This document shows, piece by piece, positions 9,101 to 18,780 of a stretch of DNA of 64,000 nucleotides. The notes beneath the pieces are model-generated. The model saw only the letters and a list, made by a program, of their open reading frames with translations. It had not been told where the DNA came from and did no database searches. Source of the stretch: Atriophallophorus winterbourni. Its lineage: Eukaryota > Platyhelminthes > Trematoda > Plagiorchiida > Microphallidae. The stretch lies in the NCBI GenBank assembly GCA_013407085.1, contig JACCGJ010000231.1, forward strand, positions 1-64,000, read 5' to 3'. Made by a program: the position numbers and the translations under genes. The first letter of the stretch is position 1. Each line of letters opens with the position of its first letter.

Positions 9101-11704
9101 GTGCAGTAAATTCGATTATCGTAGTGGGGTCATATAGTCTTGTCTCCGACAAGCAACAAATGTCGATGGGCAACGAAGCTAGTCAGATGGCAAGTGCAGC
9201 TTGTTGGCCTGATTGACGCTGCGTTCGTACATTCATGGCATCTATGTATGCAGACGTGCGCTGTTTTATAAAGTGAGTTTTGGATTTAGGATACGTTATG
9301 CTTCGAAAAGGTTCAGATCGACCGCTTATCACACTGGATGATGAATGATAAGAATTAAAAAGTGTGGAGGGAGCAGAAGCTTGTTTTCGCTTACCCACCA
9401 CGCTGTATGCAGCAGGTAAAATGACCCGATTTATCGCGCGCGACGGTTGATGAACTATGGAATTGGATTTATTTATGATTGTCATAGTGCTATATGTTCT
9501 GGGATACTGCCCCGTCGCCCATGTCTAGACAGGAGAACAATCAAGGTTCTCGACCAATTCCTTTGGCTAAAGAGCCTTACCTTCAAGGTAGTGGGCTGAA
9601 ACCGAGTTCGTCTGACCTCTACAAATCGACCTTCCTGGTAGGAGTAAATCTGCTTGTGCCAAAAGGACACAACCCAGTATAGCTCGATGCGTCACGGAGG
9701 TACACAAACCATCGCACCACGTTAAGGTCCAGTCTCAGCGCGACGGAGTCTTCTTTGTTTGGCTTTAATTTGATCTAGTTTTTATTGTTAGGTCGCTTTG
9801 AATGTTAGCTTGTGCTGTCACAGAACTGTCGGCTCATCCACGATCGAAAGATAAAATGCTGTACGACACGGGGAACATTGTATTTGGTGTTTACCCCTTA
9901 AACTAATTATTGTTATCCGAGCTGTTTGTAGCAACGCTTCTGGTCACTCTTACAATGGGCTCGCGGGTTCGTCAATCCGATCAAGATTGTCTACAAATGA
10001 CCCTACATTCAGCTTACGTGGTGTGCTATGTTGAATCACTACCTTTTCTCTCTGTATTGATATCCAAGGTGGATAAATTCTTTGTTGTCGTTCCGTTTCT
10101 TTGCCTGGTCAAGAATCGACTAGTTTTACCATGCCAATATCCGGAAATAGCATCAGTCAATGCCTTCGTTACCGGCGTCCAACTGACTTCTTCTTTTTTT
10201 AATCCTTAGATTCCGCTTTCGATCCATTTGCCCCGACGATGCCTGCCGCAACCGCCGACGTTATACCTGGTTTCACGGATGCCGATTTCGATTCAGTGAG
10301 TAAATTTGCGCTCGCCGCTCTATGATACAAGTGGCACTTTTCGTATCTTACATCATTTTATATTTTACTTCATTACTGCGGCTATACCCCACTTGCGATA
10401 CAAAGACGTTCGTAAAATGGATGTGAAACATCTGGACACTAAACTTACGATTTTGAAAAAGCTTGCCACACATTTTGCGAACGGGCTGAAGTGCCGCTGG
10501 GGAAAGAACAGGTCCGGCTTTTGAGCGGAGATCACGCACAAAGGTGCAAACGCAAGTGATCGACTGAACTGGAAGAATCGTTACTCCCGAACTGGACTCT
10601 ATCGTGATGTCGTCATGCGCTTGTGAGGTGTATTTATGATTGACATCAGTTAAAGAAGATTGTCGGCTCGTGTTACTTAACCTCTAGATGTTGCAGAACG
10701 ATTCGCGCAACCTCTTGGGGAGAATGCACGTAGGATAGCGGTGTCTCACATCGTTAAGTTGACTTCTTAGCACACGGCCATCGGCTATACTAAGCTTAGT
10801 GCATAAATGGTATGTGACTGTCCGATTCCTTGCTCCGTCCGTTGGTGAAGGAAACACTGTAAGCTCATTCATGAAATTTTGCAGTCAAATCAACCATCTT
10901 TTCTATCACTTGATGTGTCCAAGGCACGCATTTTTCAGACTCGAATTCACTCAACTTTACCTCTATGGTAGGAATGACTGTTTTCTGAATTATATTGCTC
11001 AGATCCCACCAGTGTAAGGGAGTTTTACCTGTCACCCACTATCCACCTGAAATCCTCTCCTCTAATTGCTGTTCTGTTCTCACAGATTTTTAATGCCAAG
11101 CCCACAGCAACCCAACAGTCAAACGATCCGTTTGTCGGCGACCCCTTTTCCAGTTTGGAACAGAAGGCATTGACAGAGGAGGTGGATACGTCCACCACAT
11201 CCAGGCGGTCTCCACCACCAAGACCCACGCTACAACCGGGAGCTGGTCGATTGGCGCGTAAGGTAGGTCGATGTTCGATCGTCGCATGAGCGAGCCAGTG
11301 ATTTGTACATCTCTCCGGCCATTTACAATTCTTGTTAATTCTTGCAGGCGGGGTCAGTCAGTGGGAATCGCATGTCCCGATTATCATCCTCACGCTCCAT
11401 CGGCAGTCTTCCCTCCGCATCTCGGTCGAATTCGATCACGAACCCGTCTGCCGGTTACAACACAATCTCCACCCCGTCGACTAGAACCTCTTTGATTTCC
11501 AAAGTGCGCTTGAAAAACAAACCCAAACCGCAGGAGTCGTCCAGCGCCTGGGCACCCGCTGGTCTCTCCGAGGCAGAGCAACTCTCGCTGGCCACCATGG
11601 AGAGCGAACGTTTGGCGCGTCTGGAGGAGCGTGCACGTGAGCAAGAGGAAGCCGATCTGCAACTGGCCTTGCGTCTAAGTCAACTGGACACGCAATCATC
11701 TTAG
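2947..11704 (+). CDS. EPS15: EPS15/EPS15L1-like endocytic adaptor, C-terminal part (5 exons)
   Basis: The exons proposed are 2947-3172, 5090-5187 (or 5179), 10210-10295, 11086-11262 and 11348-11704. They encode the disordered tail of an Eps15-family scaffold. In this family the tail's DPF repeats bind the AP-2 appendage at clathrin-coated pits, and C-terminal ubiquitin-interacting motifs bind ubiquitinated cargo. DPF-type motifs are seen in every exon but the last, for example DPFQGIDPF, DPFASANFF, DPFAGVDPFGGDPF, AFDPFAPTM and NDPFVGDPF. The last exon ends with an arginine-rich helix and EEADLQLALRLSQLD, a match to the UIM pattern. It aligns by eye with the acidic/arginine helix and final UIM of vertebrate EPS15. 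The N-terminal EH domains and coiled coil must lie upstream of the window. Exon phases match except between exons 2 and 3, where a mini-exon or a weaker donor is needed. Introns hold LINE and SINE debris. Confidence 0.82.
3280..3470 (+). mobile_element. RTE-clade LINE remnant, RT C-terminal piece
   Basis: Around 3285-3420 the + strand gives LRYGGEFWTVR followed by LDVFNHRC. This is a decayed version of the YGCETW...LEVFDHRCLR block found after the RT domain in RTE elements; no intact frame remains. A family A element directly follows and splits this piece from the 3' end at 3600-3900. Confidence 0.6.
3469..3600 (-). mobile_element. Family A SINE, 5'-truncated
   Basis: This begins gaaaagcacaagcttgacc and runs through ccaggcctagacatatatga, the reverse complement of the 3' half of family A. 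It sits inside an RTE remnant, so it inserted after the RTE copy. Confidence 0.75.
3600..3900 (+). mobile_element. RTE-clade LINE remnant, 3' end of ORF2
   Basis: The + strand frames give RLPHRALYA, then KRLTSGLAKAGRVYLRGLN, the decayed tail of RTE ORF2 (family pattern: ...SGLASVG.SRLPGWGPRD). It is broken by frameshifts and forms one original insertion with 3280-3470. Confidence 0.55.
3953..4490. other. EPS15 intron, no gene recognised
   Basis: A 118-codon open frame occurs on the minus strand (4070-4426) but shows no domain, no repeat relatives in the window and no splice context. It is treated as chance. Confidence 0.35.
4501..4738 (+). mobile_element. Family A SINE, full length with target-site duplication
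   Basis: The 238-bp element is flanked by the direct repeat tacctgtgtg at 4491-4500 and 4739-4748. It holds the conserved stem ggtagtgag/ctcactacc, the tctgtctaggcctgggcaac-type core (here tttgtctagg) and a tail of ccata units. It is one of the reference copies for defining the family's ends. Confidence 0.88.
5090..5187 (+). CDS. EPS15: EPS15 exon b (DPF cluster)
   Basis: The acceptor is ctcaag|g, after a T-rich tract. The first two bases complete a Gly codon begun in exon a. It encodes AKDDPFASANFFPASDPF and then AGVDPFGGDPFG, with four DPF motifs in about 30 residues. The best-looking donor, gcg|gttagt after 5187, ends in phase 0, but the next exon needs phase 1. A donor after 5179 (ttttg|gtgctg) would give phase 1 and keep all DPFs. 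Confidence 0.8.
5218..5412 (+). mobile_element. Family A SINE, diverged
   Basis: It starts cgtgcagtacttccatgctg and ends cttgtgatttcatacataca. It lies only 30 bp after the EPS15 exon b donor. The stem is damaged (ggtagcgag against ctcactgtt). Confidence 0.75.
5500..6480 (+). mobile_element. CR1/Jockey-like LINE remnants (RT thumb and C-terminus)
   Basis: At 5660-5900 the + strand reads LRPTMEYAVEVLA and, after a frame change, GLCDFIQRRIRA, the decayed post-RT block of CR1-like LINEs. At 6050-6100 it reads SPCLAMFKAKLN. At 6325-6440 it reads IWNTLPETIITAPSVETF and NLDTYLLHNDL, which is another 'WNSLP...FK..LD' C-terminus. Two ends imply two overlapping or tandem dead copies. All frames are interrupted. 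Confidence 0.6.
6490..7170. other. EPS15 intron, no gene recognised
   Basis: Short frames only; no domain, repeat or splice-flanked coding segment recognised. No missing DPF exon was found here. Confidence 0.35.
7170..8490 (-). mobile_element. RTE-clade LINE, reverse transcriptase pseudogene
   Basis: The reverse strand contains, in order but across several frames, TPPNEAEIKPGIETMKRY, QQAGFCPGRGCAEHTFTL, IFYDFKGAFDSVDR, VRQGCPIFPFLFNLVIDA and YADDIVLLFD. These are RT fingers, catalytic Asp block, GCP block and YADD box. Stops and frameshifts scatter through it. It is the same subfamily as the + strand copy at 35.9-37.0 kb. Confidence 0.78.
8490..9730 (-). mobile_element. RTE LINE 5' region (leader and endonuclease remnant)
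   Basis: This continues the minus-strand RTE copy at 7.2-8.5 kb upstream. Its 5' leader (9490-9730 read in reverse) contains gaaggtcgatttgtagaggt and cagacgaactcg, which recur near 41.93 kb and 59.18 kb on the + strand. Minus-strand frames at 9183-9485 (100 codons) and 9482-9670 (62 codons) belong to this leader and are not believed to be genes. A family A element with a 5' inversion interrupts it. Confidence 0.5.
8755..8937 (-). mobile_element. Family A SINE with 5' inversion
   Basis: Bases 8755-8787 (tatgaaagcacaagcctgat...) are the family's 3' end in reverse orientation. They are joined directly to about 150 bp of the body in forward orientation (agctaacaccatgctaaatt ... cttagccaacgtgta). 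Read from the minus strand this is a sense 3' end preceded by an inverted 5' segment, with about 15-20 nt lost at the junction: the arrangement left by twin priming. Confidence 0.75.
9730..10209. other. EPS15 intron
   Basis: No repeat or gene is recognised. It ends in a long T tract and acceptor (aatccttag) before exon c. Confidence 0.4.
10210..10295 (+). CDS. EPS15: EPS15 exon c
   Basis: The acceptor is ttttttttaatccttag and the donor is TCA|gtgagt. Two leading bases complete a codon (GAT if the donor exon ends in G), then SAFDPFAPTMPAATADV and PGFTDADFDS. Ending in phase 0 matches exon d. The required incoming phase 1 conflicts with the strongest donor of exon b. Confidence 0.78.
10296..11085. 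other. EPS15 intron
   Basis: No transposon or coding segment recognised; short frames only. Confidence 0.4.
11086..11262 (+). CDS. EPS15: EPS15 exon d
   Basis: The acceptor is ttctcacag and the donor is AAG|gtaggt. It has 59 whole codons, phase 0 at both ends. It contains SNDPFVGDPFSSLEQKAL followed by a proline/arginine stretch, SPPPRPTLQPG, a possible SH3-binding sequence (inference). Confidence 0.83.
11348..11704 (+). CDS. EPS15: EPS15 terminal exon with UIM
   Basis: The acceptor is attcttgcag and the frame opens AGSVSGNRMSR in phase 0. A Ser-rich linker and a Lys-rich KVRLKNKPKP patch precede LSEAEQLSLATMESERLARL and EEADLQLALRLSQLD. The last fits the UIM pattern (acidic run, Leu, Ala-Leu, Ser). 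A TAG follows at 11702-11704. Confidence 0.85.
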   Translation, partial: AGSVSGNRMSRLSSSRSIGSLPSASRSNSITNPSAGYNTISTPSTRTSLISKVRLKNKPKPQESSSAWAPAGLSEAEQLSLATMESERLARLEERAREQEEADLQLALRLSQLDTQSS

Positions 11705-11833
11705 CCGAGGAAGAAGATGGTGTTCGATTCACTTTTGTTTCATCGCGCATTCGCGTTCTTTTTTTGGACCGAATGTGTTTCTAACTTTTCTGGTCATTTT
11801 ATTCTCGATGCGCTAGCTATTATGCCGCTTCGC

Positions 11834-11853
11834 CACACACACACACACACAAC
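11834..11853 (+). repeat. (CA)n microsatellite in EPS15 3' UTR
   Basis: A run of CA dinucleotides lies in the predicted 3' untranslated region, about 30 bp before the poly(A) signal. Confidence 0.9.
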
Positions 11854-11879
11854 TCCCAGCTAATTTGTTTCTTTCTCGT

Positions 11880-11885
11880 AATAAA
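11880..11885 (+). promoter_or_regulatory. Candidate EPS15 polyadenylation signal
   Basis: AATAAA lies 176 bp after the stop codon, followed by an A-rich and then TG-containing stretch. It is the first canonical hexamer downstream of the UIM exon. Confidence 0.6.
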
Positions 11886-14160
11886 ATGAAATCAAAAACA
11901 CACTTGGTTCTACGTATTGTGTTGCTCGAAATTCACCCACCTACGCTTCGAAACTGATTTATGGTGGCTTGGTTCGGCGAGGCTTGTAAAAGTGGTAAAT
12001 AAAGTTAGAGTTGAAGCCACTGTTACTACGCTGCGGAACGTGAAACTATCAGCCGTCTGTGATGTACATCCATGTTCCAAGTTAAGTGACCACTGTGTCG
12101 CACACATCCTGCTTTGGTTTTATTCCTGGGAGTATTTTTCCCAATTCACGTTCATGTATGATGGCCCGCTGGGGTCCCTGTGCTCAATCGTGCGAATTTT
12201 ACCATTCGTGCGTTTTGCCATGATGATACCTTGTCTCGGTTAATTTGAAAGTGTTGTTGTTTTGTCGGCAGCTTTACTCCTCTTGCCTGATAATAATTGT
12301 TGTGCTGGCACTTGGCGTTACTGTGTTGCCTTTATTGCGAGAAAATTTCATCACTAAGTTTGGAATCTCGTCACTTTAGACTCTCTCCCAAAATATTAGA
12401 ACGTGGTTGAATGCATGGAACAATATGGCACTGTAAGGTTTCTCTTAGAGTTTCCTTGTTTCTTTGGCATTTTGCAGCGTATATATCGTGGGTAAACCTG
12501 GTATTTCCTATTTTACATAGGAGAAACTTTTTTGAGTTTTTCAATTTGTGTTTTTTGTTTGCCAATGCGATCTTCAAAAACTGACGTTGCGGCCGTATTT
12601 TCACACCTTTGATATTGTGATGTTTAAAAATTCGCTTAACGAAACGGCCTGAGTGGAATTTTCTTCTTGTTTATGGGAACCTTTGAATTCGAATCAAAAT
12701 TTATAAACCAGAAATTCCTCACTCATCTGATTGTGCGCTAAGCTTGCCGTTAACCATTACACTGATTTTTAATGCAATAACGGTTCCGGTTTCTATGCTT
12801 GCTATAAACGAAAATATTAATGCGTGGATATCAACTTCGTTCGCTTCACAATACTAATGACTGTCTTTCCATCTATTCGTAATTCCACTACCATTTAACG
12901 CATCAGTAAGCGCTCTTTGTCTGAACAAAAAGATGGCGAATCTGTTCGAATAATATTCGCCTAAAGTTATATGAGTTCACGGATTTTCTGATTCGGTAAT
13001 CCGCTTGCGCCATCTTGTTCAGTTGTTCCATTTAAAACGGTTCTGATTCAAGGTTATTCATGGTGTTTAATGGTCTAAAAAGCATCAAACTTAACAATTA
13101 CCGTAGGATGGTGAATATTAAATGGTGAGCGTATAAAAACAATCTAAGCAATTAGGTTGAACGGTATGTAACTAGTCGGGAATTGAATACGTAAATTAAA
13201 ACTCGTTTCAAAGTCATGCAAGTTAGTTGTGTTAGTAACGATAAAAGGCAAACTTTCCCTCTTGAACAATACATTTTTGTCGAAATTCAGTCAACACTGG
13301 GTTATTTTCGTCGTATTCTGTTGTCAGTTAATTTTATGCTGTTCCTCCTGCTGGAGTGATTAGCATCTGCGTCTGAGATTGAAGACAGTGTTTGTTATGC
13401 TCTCATTTCAGATTCATGTTTATGATTCGGCAACCTTTGACATTTTTCACTAACTTTTTGTAACATTATATCGTGGTCGGATTCCAGCTTTAATTCAACT
13501 TTTGTTTGAAACTCATAATTTCTGGAAGACTGGAACTCATGTTCTGTGTGCATTTCCAATTTCAATGAACCGAATGTGACTTAATTTGCTGGATGCGACT
13601 GAAATTCTTTGAAGATTTTCGCTGAAGTATCAACTGATTCTCTTGAACTTGAACTGTTGATTATATGAAATGCGAGTTTCTGTATGCACTGCTACTGAAT
13701 ATTAAACTATTCTTGAATAAATTTCAACGGCACGGACATCTTTTGATACGTCAAAGAATTGTTTCGCACCCCGTTGCCAATTGTTGTATGTGTGATAGGC
13801 TATTGTTGGCCCAGCCGTGGGTTAGAGAGAACACAACCGTAACTGAGCTGGCATATTGACCGAATGAATGCATAGCACAAAGTCTGTACAGTGAACGATA
13901 ATCATATAATGCACTTACGATCGATAGTTCGTTCACTGTCTATCCTGCAGTATCACGACCAATTTGATTCGTTATGTACTTCCTCTCTTCTTCTTCCATG
14001 TTTGATTATGAGTTTAGCGGCTTTCATACTCCACAACAATGATGATAGGTTCAAAATGTCTGGTATGAATCAGATTGACTCATGAATAGGAAACTGCAAG
14101 AATATAACATAACTTGAACATTCGCTAAACATCCTCTTGGTATTTGATTAATTTTGTATG
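11886..14160. other. Intergenic stretch, nothing recognised
   Basis: This is AT-rich with only short frames. No LINE, SINE or splice-flanked coding segment was recognised. The first exon(s) of USP48 could lie anywhere from here to 28.2 kb, but I could not find them. Confidence 0.4.
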
Positions 14161-14164
14161 TTTT

Positions 14165-14400
14165 AAGTGAAATGACGAGGAAAGCTTGTTATCTCAGTGA
14201 ACGTAGCAATGAAGCTGTCATGCTGATTTCGCTCTACTCGTTCACGAAACTTGTTTGAATGCATGTTCCATTAGAGGTGTAGGCACCTCTACCCATTTTG
14301 TTTGTGCTTAATCTTCTATAGAATCCTTTAGCTATTTAAGTCCCACCCTTTCCAATATTTTAGGTTTTTACTTTTTTCATGGTTGTGTGAACGGCACCAT
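14165..14400 (+). repeat. Family B interspersed repeat
   Basis: It shares gacgaggaaagcttgttatc, cgctctactcgttcacgaaa and gaatgcatgttccattagag with 37085-37390, and more loosely with 62085-62300. It ends at the left arm of the palindrome described next, so the palindrome may have inserted at its 3' end. Confidence 0.65.
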
Positions 14401-14480
14401 ATATATATATATTGAAATTGATTTAGAATACAAACCGATTACATAAATTCATAATTATCATGTGACTGTGGATATATATA

Positions 14481-15594
14481 CACTCAAATCTCGGTACTAT
14501 GCCACCTCGTTACTATGCCACTTTTGCTCGGTCCCGACAAAATTCAATACAAAATAAATTTACTATGCCACTTCCTACTCTCGTTACTATGCCACTATTC
14601 TGTGACAATTTAAAAGTGCATTTTTGCGCATTTTACGCATATAGTCAGCCGGTTTCAAGGTCAAACACGCGATGTTTCTCCCTGACGCCAGCTACAATAA
14701 GCCAACCACCTCACACACAACGACAAGCCTCTTTCCTACTCTTGCTTTAAGTATCGATAGATAGACCCACGAAAGCGCGCGCACAAATAGACACTCACAA
14801 CAGTGACATCGATATTTTTCAAACTATTCGGTCCATAATGTCAGCTCAGGAACGCAAGCGAACCGACTTTACGCTAAAGGAGAAGTTCGAGATAATCGAT
14901 GCTGCGAAGAAGGACCCGAATCAGTCCAAGTTGGCGAGGGAGATTAGCAAGAAATGGGGCGTCGAAGTTAAGAGAACCACCGTGAAGGGCATACTCAGCA
15001 AGAATGATGCAATTGAAGCTGCAACCAAAGCTGGAGTTCCATCGAAGCGCATGAAGCTGACGCAGCCTCACGACCCGAAGTTTGAGGAGGGAGTGCTAAT
15101 GTGGCTGAAGCAAGCAAGAGGACTGAATCTGCCTGTCAGCGGCAATCTGATCAAGGAGAAGGCAATAAAACTGGCCGAGCTGATGCACATCCCAGACTTC
15201 ATGGCGAGCGACGGTTGGTTAGACAGCTTCAAGAAGCGCAATGGCGTCACGTTCAATACAGTGCAGGGCGAAGCTGGAGCTTTGGATTCCCAATCCCTTA
15301 TTGATTGGCAGCAGCAGGTTCTCCGGCCCTTACTCAGGGAGTAATCTGCGGATGAAGTCTTCAACATGGACGAGACTGATGCAAGCGTGTGATCGGTAGA
15401 CAACGAGATAACGAGATCCGACGAAAGAAGATGCGTCAGCCGACGATTTCTGAGAGCTTTGGACGATCGATTGAGCAAATAAATGATGGACTTGAGAAAA
15501 TAAAGCCGTTTTACAAAATCTCGTTACTATGCCACTCTCGCTACTATGTCACTCTTGCTCGGTCCAAGGGGTGCATAGTACTGAGATTTTTGCG
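14481..15594 (+). mobile_element. pogo/Tigger-like DNA transposon, internally deleted
   Basis: The terminal inverted repeats are about 26 bp: left cactcaaatctcggtactat (14481-), and right, reversed, cgcaaaaatctcagtactat. Both are flanked by TA, as expected for Tc1/mariner-superfamily integration. Subterminal repeats of ctcgttactatgccac occur several times near each end (14485-14595 and 15520-15550). The transposase gene is truncated, so this copy is non-autonomous. Confidence 0.8.
14838..15344 (+). pseudogene. Tigger-like transposase, DNA-binding N-terminus only
   Basis: The 168-codon frame opens MSAQERKRTDFTLKEKFEII, a Psq/CENP-B-type helix-turn-helix (residues about 5-55), then a second CENP-B-type HTH (about 75-140) with WLDSFKKRNGVTF near its end. 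The frame stops at 15342-15344. Past the stop the same frame shows FNMDETDASV, resembling the first catalytic Asp region of Tigger DDE domains, and then jumps to a basic C-terminal tail (RRKKMRQPTISESF). Most of the DDE domain is deleted. Confidence 0.8.
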
Positions 15595-15690
15595 TATATA
15601 TTAATATATATAGATATAGATATATATATAGATTAATATAGATATATATATATAGATATATATATATATTATATATATATATAATATATA
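15595..15690. repeat. TA-rich low-complexity tract
   Basis: Alternating TA/GATA units lie between the right terminus of the transposon and the right palindrome arm. Confidence 0.9.
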
Positions 15691-15756
15691 TATATCCACA
15701 GTCACATGATAATTATGATTTTATGTAATCGGTTTGTATTCTAAATCAATTTCAAT

Positions 15757-17690
15757 GGCGCGGTACTGAATCGTGTTCAAACTACATTCCAGTGTAACCT
15801 AAAATCGAAACAGGGATAATAATAATAATTGTTCTTTTTGATGATGAATAGCCTATTTTTAGCGGAACTATTTTGAAATCTCTCAATAAAATACTGTGTG
15901 AATGTTCCCTATGGAAAGCGAACTTTGTTAATTTCGATTAACTGGATGGTGCTTCTAGTTTTGTCCTTTAATCGCGATAGGTCAAACAGCCATAAGGCAT
16001 GGGACTACAATGATGTTCGGGAAGTTGAGCCTGACTTGAGGCAGAGGTTAGTTACTGGTGATCAGCTTAAATAAGAGATAACCCTGAGTCCATTTTGCGC
16101 CCAATGTGGACCGTTTTGATCAACTTTTTGAATATTTCGCAGGACTTGCTACTGACGAGTAGTCACTAACATTGAATTTCTAATTTTTATGTGTCCGTAG
16201 ATCAAGCTTATCTAAAATGATTATATCAATGAAGGCCATGCATTGTAAGAACGTTTTGCATGCTCGGGTTTTTAAGAATCTCTTCTCATGTGCAGTGCAC
16301 AGCTTTCTCGTATTTCAATAAAGCCTTTCTAGGAAATAAACCGCTTCCTTCAGTTTAATCTCGATGATTGGATAAAAAGATTAGCCCGTCATCTTTATTA
16401 TATTAATTTTGAAATTTCGCTGGATGTAGTTTTCGGAAATGTCGTATTTCCTACAGTTATCAAATTGTCACATTCCTTTTTGTTCATCTAACACTATTTG
16501 ATCGTCATAAGATTGGATCTAAGGATGGCCGCTGGTTTGAATGAATTTGTTAAGACTGTGAATACATAAACTATACTAAAATACCTATAAATGAATAGAA
16601 TGGAATTTACCATTTTGTGACTCAACCGATAATGTTATTACACCAAAAATCGGTAGGCTATGCCCAGTGAACCAAGAATTATACAAACTCTAATTATAAA
16701 GTAATGAACACGAGGACAAGAGAGAAATAAAAATGTTGCCACTTATATTGATTAGTTGTAATGAACTGATTGACGTGGTTTTATTTTTTGAGCACACTAG
16801 CGATGATGACCAACTAACCAAAGTTATACTTGAATGCCACTGTTACATAGGGTTCGTACAACGAACCACGATGTTCAAACACGGAATCACAAAGTGATTC
16901 ATGGTCAATCACTCAAGGCGCTTATGGATGACCAAAGTGATGTGTTACTCTGAGAATCACTTTGTGATTCTGATGGTGCTTTCTTAGATGACAGTTAATC
17001 TTGCAGGATGTGAAATAATTCAGTTGGGGGAATTTCTCTACCATACTCATCAACTTGGCACAAAATGTCATGTCTAGACTTTCACTGTTCCGTGTGACTA
17101 TTAATCGGGACAAAATATAGCAGATTTCATGTCTGTAAGTTCTTGGAAAACGAAAAAAAATTATTCTATTCTAACAAATGCTCATTTGCATGCATTTCCA
17201 TCACACACCCTACGACGGGTTTCGAGATGTTATCCATCGTGTAAAGTAGTCGGTTGTTGTTTTCGTCCTTTAGTGGATATCGACTATAGATGCAAATAAT
17301 GGATTTATGATTTAGTGGATAAGTGCAAAAATATCACAAGAAAATGTCACATTAAAAATGTACAAAGAAACAAACCTACGGCGAGTGAAAATTTAATGTC
17401 AAATGCATTTATCCACACAAATATTTCCAACTCCGAACTTTGGTGCGTCACGCTGATCGACAACGATAATTCGCAAAGATGAAAAATGCGGTGACGCGTC
17501 AATTTGAACGCTCTCCCTCCTGATTCACAAACATGCAATAATACAGCACCAGCAAACAAACCAGAAAAAGGACGCGCTCGGAAAACGTATATTGTGCAAT
17601 ATAATGATTAAAACAAGAATCGATAGAAATGGAAATACATTTGAAAAGAAAGTGAAATTACAAATTCTTACAGAACTCTCCGCCTAGAGC
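15757..17690. other. Intergenic, little recognised
   Basis: No gene is seen. A short repeat (16867-16940) recurs at 34000-34072. Confidence 0.4.
16867..16940 (+). repeat. Family C short repeat, copy 1
   Basis: It begins cacgatgttcaaacacggaa and carries an internal inverted repeat, gaatcac/gtgattc. The second copy is at 34000-34072 with roughly 80 % identity by eye. Confidence 0.6.
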
Positions 17691-18780
17691 GTCAGTTGAC
17701 TGATGAACGCTCGATACACCGTTTATAGTATATACTCAACCAGTGTTACAGGGAGCCTCACTCTACGGCCGATACATGTTTCACGTGGTGAAGGGTTACA
17801 TACAACGGTTGAGGGGTGATTTGAGAAATAAACACTGCTCATCATAGGTTGTTTGGGTGGATTCGATGGGGTAGCTTCTTGTAATGATTTTGCTCTACGT
17901 AAGCAAGTTTCAAGCGATTGATCTTTACTTTGTCTTCGATGCCGTTGCAAAACGAAAGTTTTCTCTTTGCGTTCCGTTACTTTGAATGGTCCTTCGTACG
18001 GAGTTTGCAAGGGCTTTCAAACGGCATCGGATCGAACAAAAACGTAGGGGTAACAATTGAGGTCATTGTGGATAAATGATGGATGATCGGCAACCCATGT
18101 GGGTACGGACTTCACGGCTGACTGTGTTGCCTGAGTCTCGAGCAGTAGGATGCTGGCTCAAATTCGCCGTTAGTGCGTGTGTCGAGTAACATCTTACAAG
18201 GCAGTCTCATTCTGGTGTCAAATACCAACTCTGAGGGACAAGAACCGATGTCTTCTTTAACGATGCTTTGAATACCGAGAAGTACGATAGAAAGATATTC
18301 ATATAATTCTGTTTCTGCGGTGAGGGAAGCCTTTAATTGACGATGGATACGTTCAACTAGCCCATTAGCTGCAGGATGTTATGCGGTGGTACGCAGATGA
18401 TCATATCATAGTAATCGGCTTAGTTCGCGGAACAAAGCACTTGTAAATTGCGGTCCTTTGTCGGTATTAATGGTAGCAGGCACACCAAGAATTGACGAAT
18501 GTTCGTGTGATGTTATCTGTAGATGTATCTCGCATAAGAACTGCTATGGGCTAGCGTGAATATCTGTCCATACGGGTCCAGATATAGCTATACGTTCGTG
18601 AAACTGGTAAAGGACCTAAGATATCCATCTGGACATGCTTGGATCGACCGTCAGGTAAAGAAATGTATTAAAAGATGCGTGGGTGTTCGGTGGATTCTGT
18701 TTATCTGACAATTCACACAGCGTTTATCCCATTGACGTATTTAACATACACAATGTGGGTGTGATCTACGAATGGCAGTC
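17690..18780 (-). mobile_element. Ty3/gypsy-like retrotransposon, integrase remnant
   Basis: On the reverse strand, around 18540-18660, the sequence reads SKHVQMDILGPLPVSRTYSY and WTRMDRYSR. This is the start of a retroviral-type integrase core (HVHMDI.GPLP pattern), preceded by a degenerate zinc-binding region. The C-terminal end is the frame 17723-18010: TPYEGPFKVTERKEKTFVLQ, then a decayed 'RLKPA'-like segment. Frames in between are broken. No LTR pair could be delimited. Confidence 0.72.

Larger units (their letters stand above)
14411..15756. mobile_element. Palindromic element with a nested pogo/Tigger-like transposon
   Basis: Two 70-bp arms are inverted repeats with one mismatch (14411-14480 and 15687-15756; arm begins attgaaattgatttagaata). 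Between them lie a TA-rich region and the pogo-like element at 14481-15594. The arms are separate from the pogo element's own terminal repeats. The simplest reading is a TA-inserting transposon that landed in the TA-rich loop of an older foldback or MITE. Confidence 0.75.

Noticed and set aside
9183..9670. Minus-strand 100- and 62-codon frames as genes
   Set aside because: They lie in the 5' leader of an RTE copy and lack domains.
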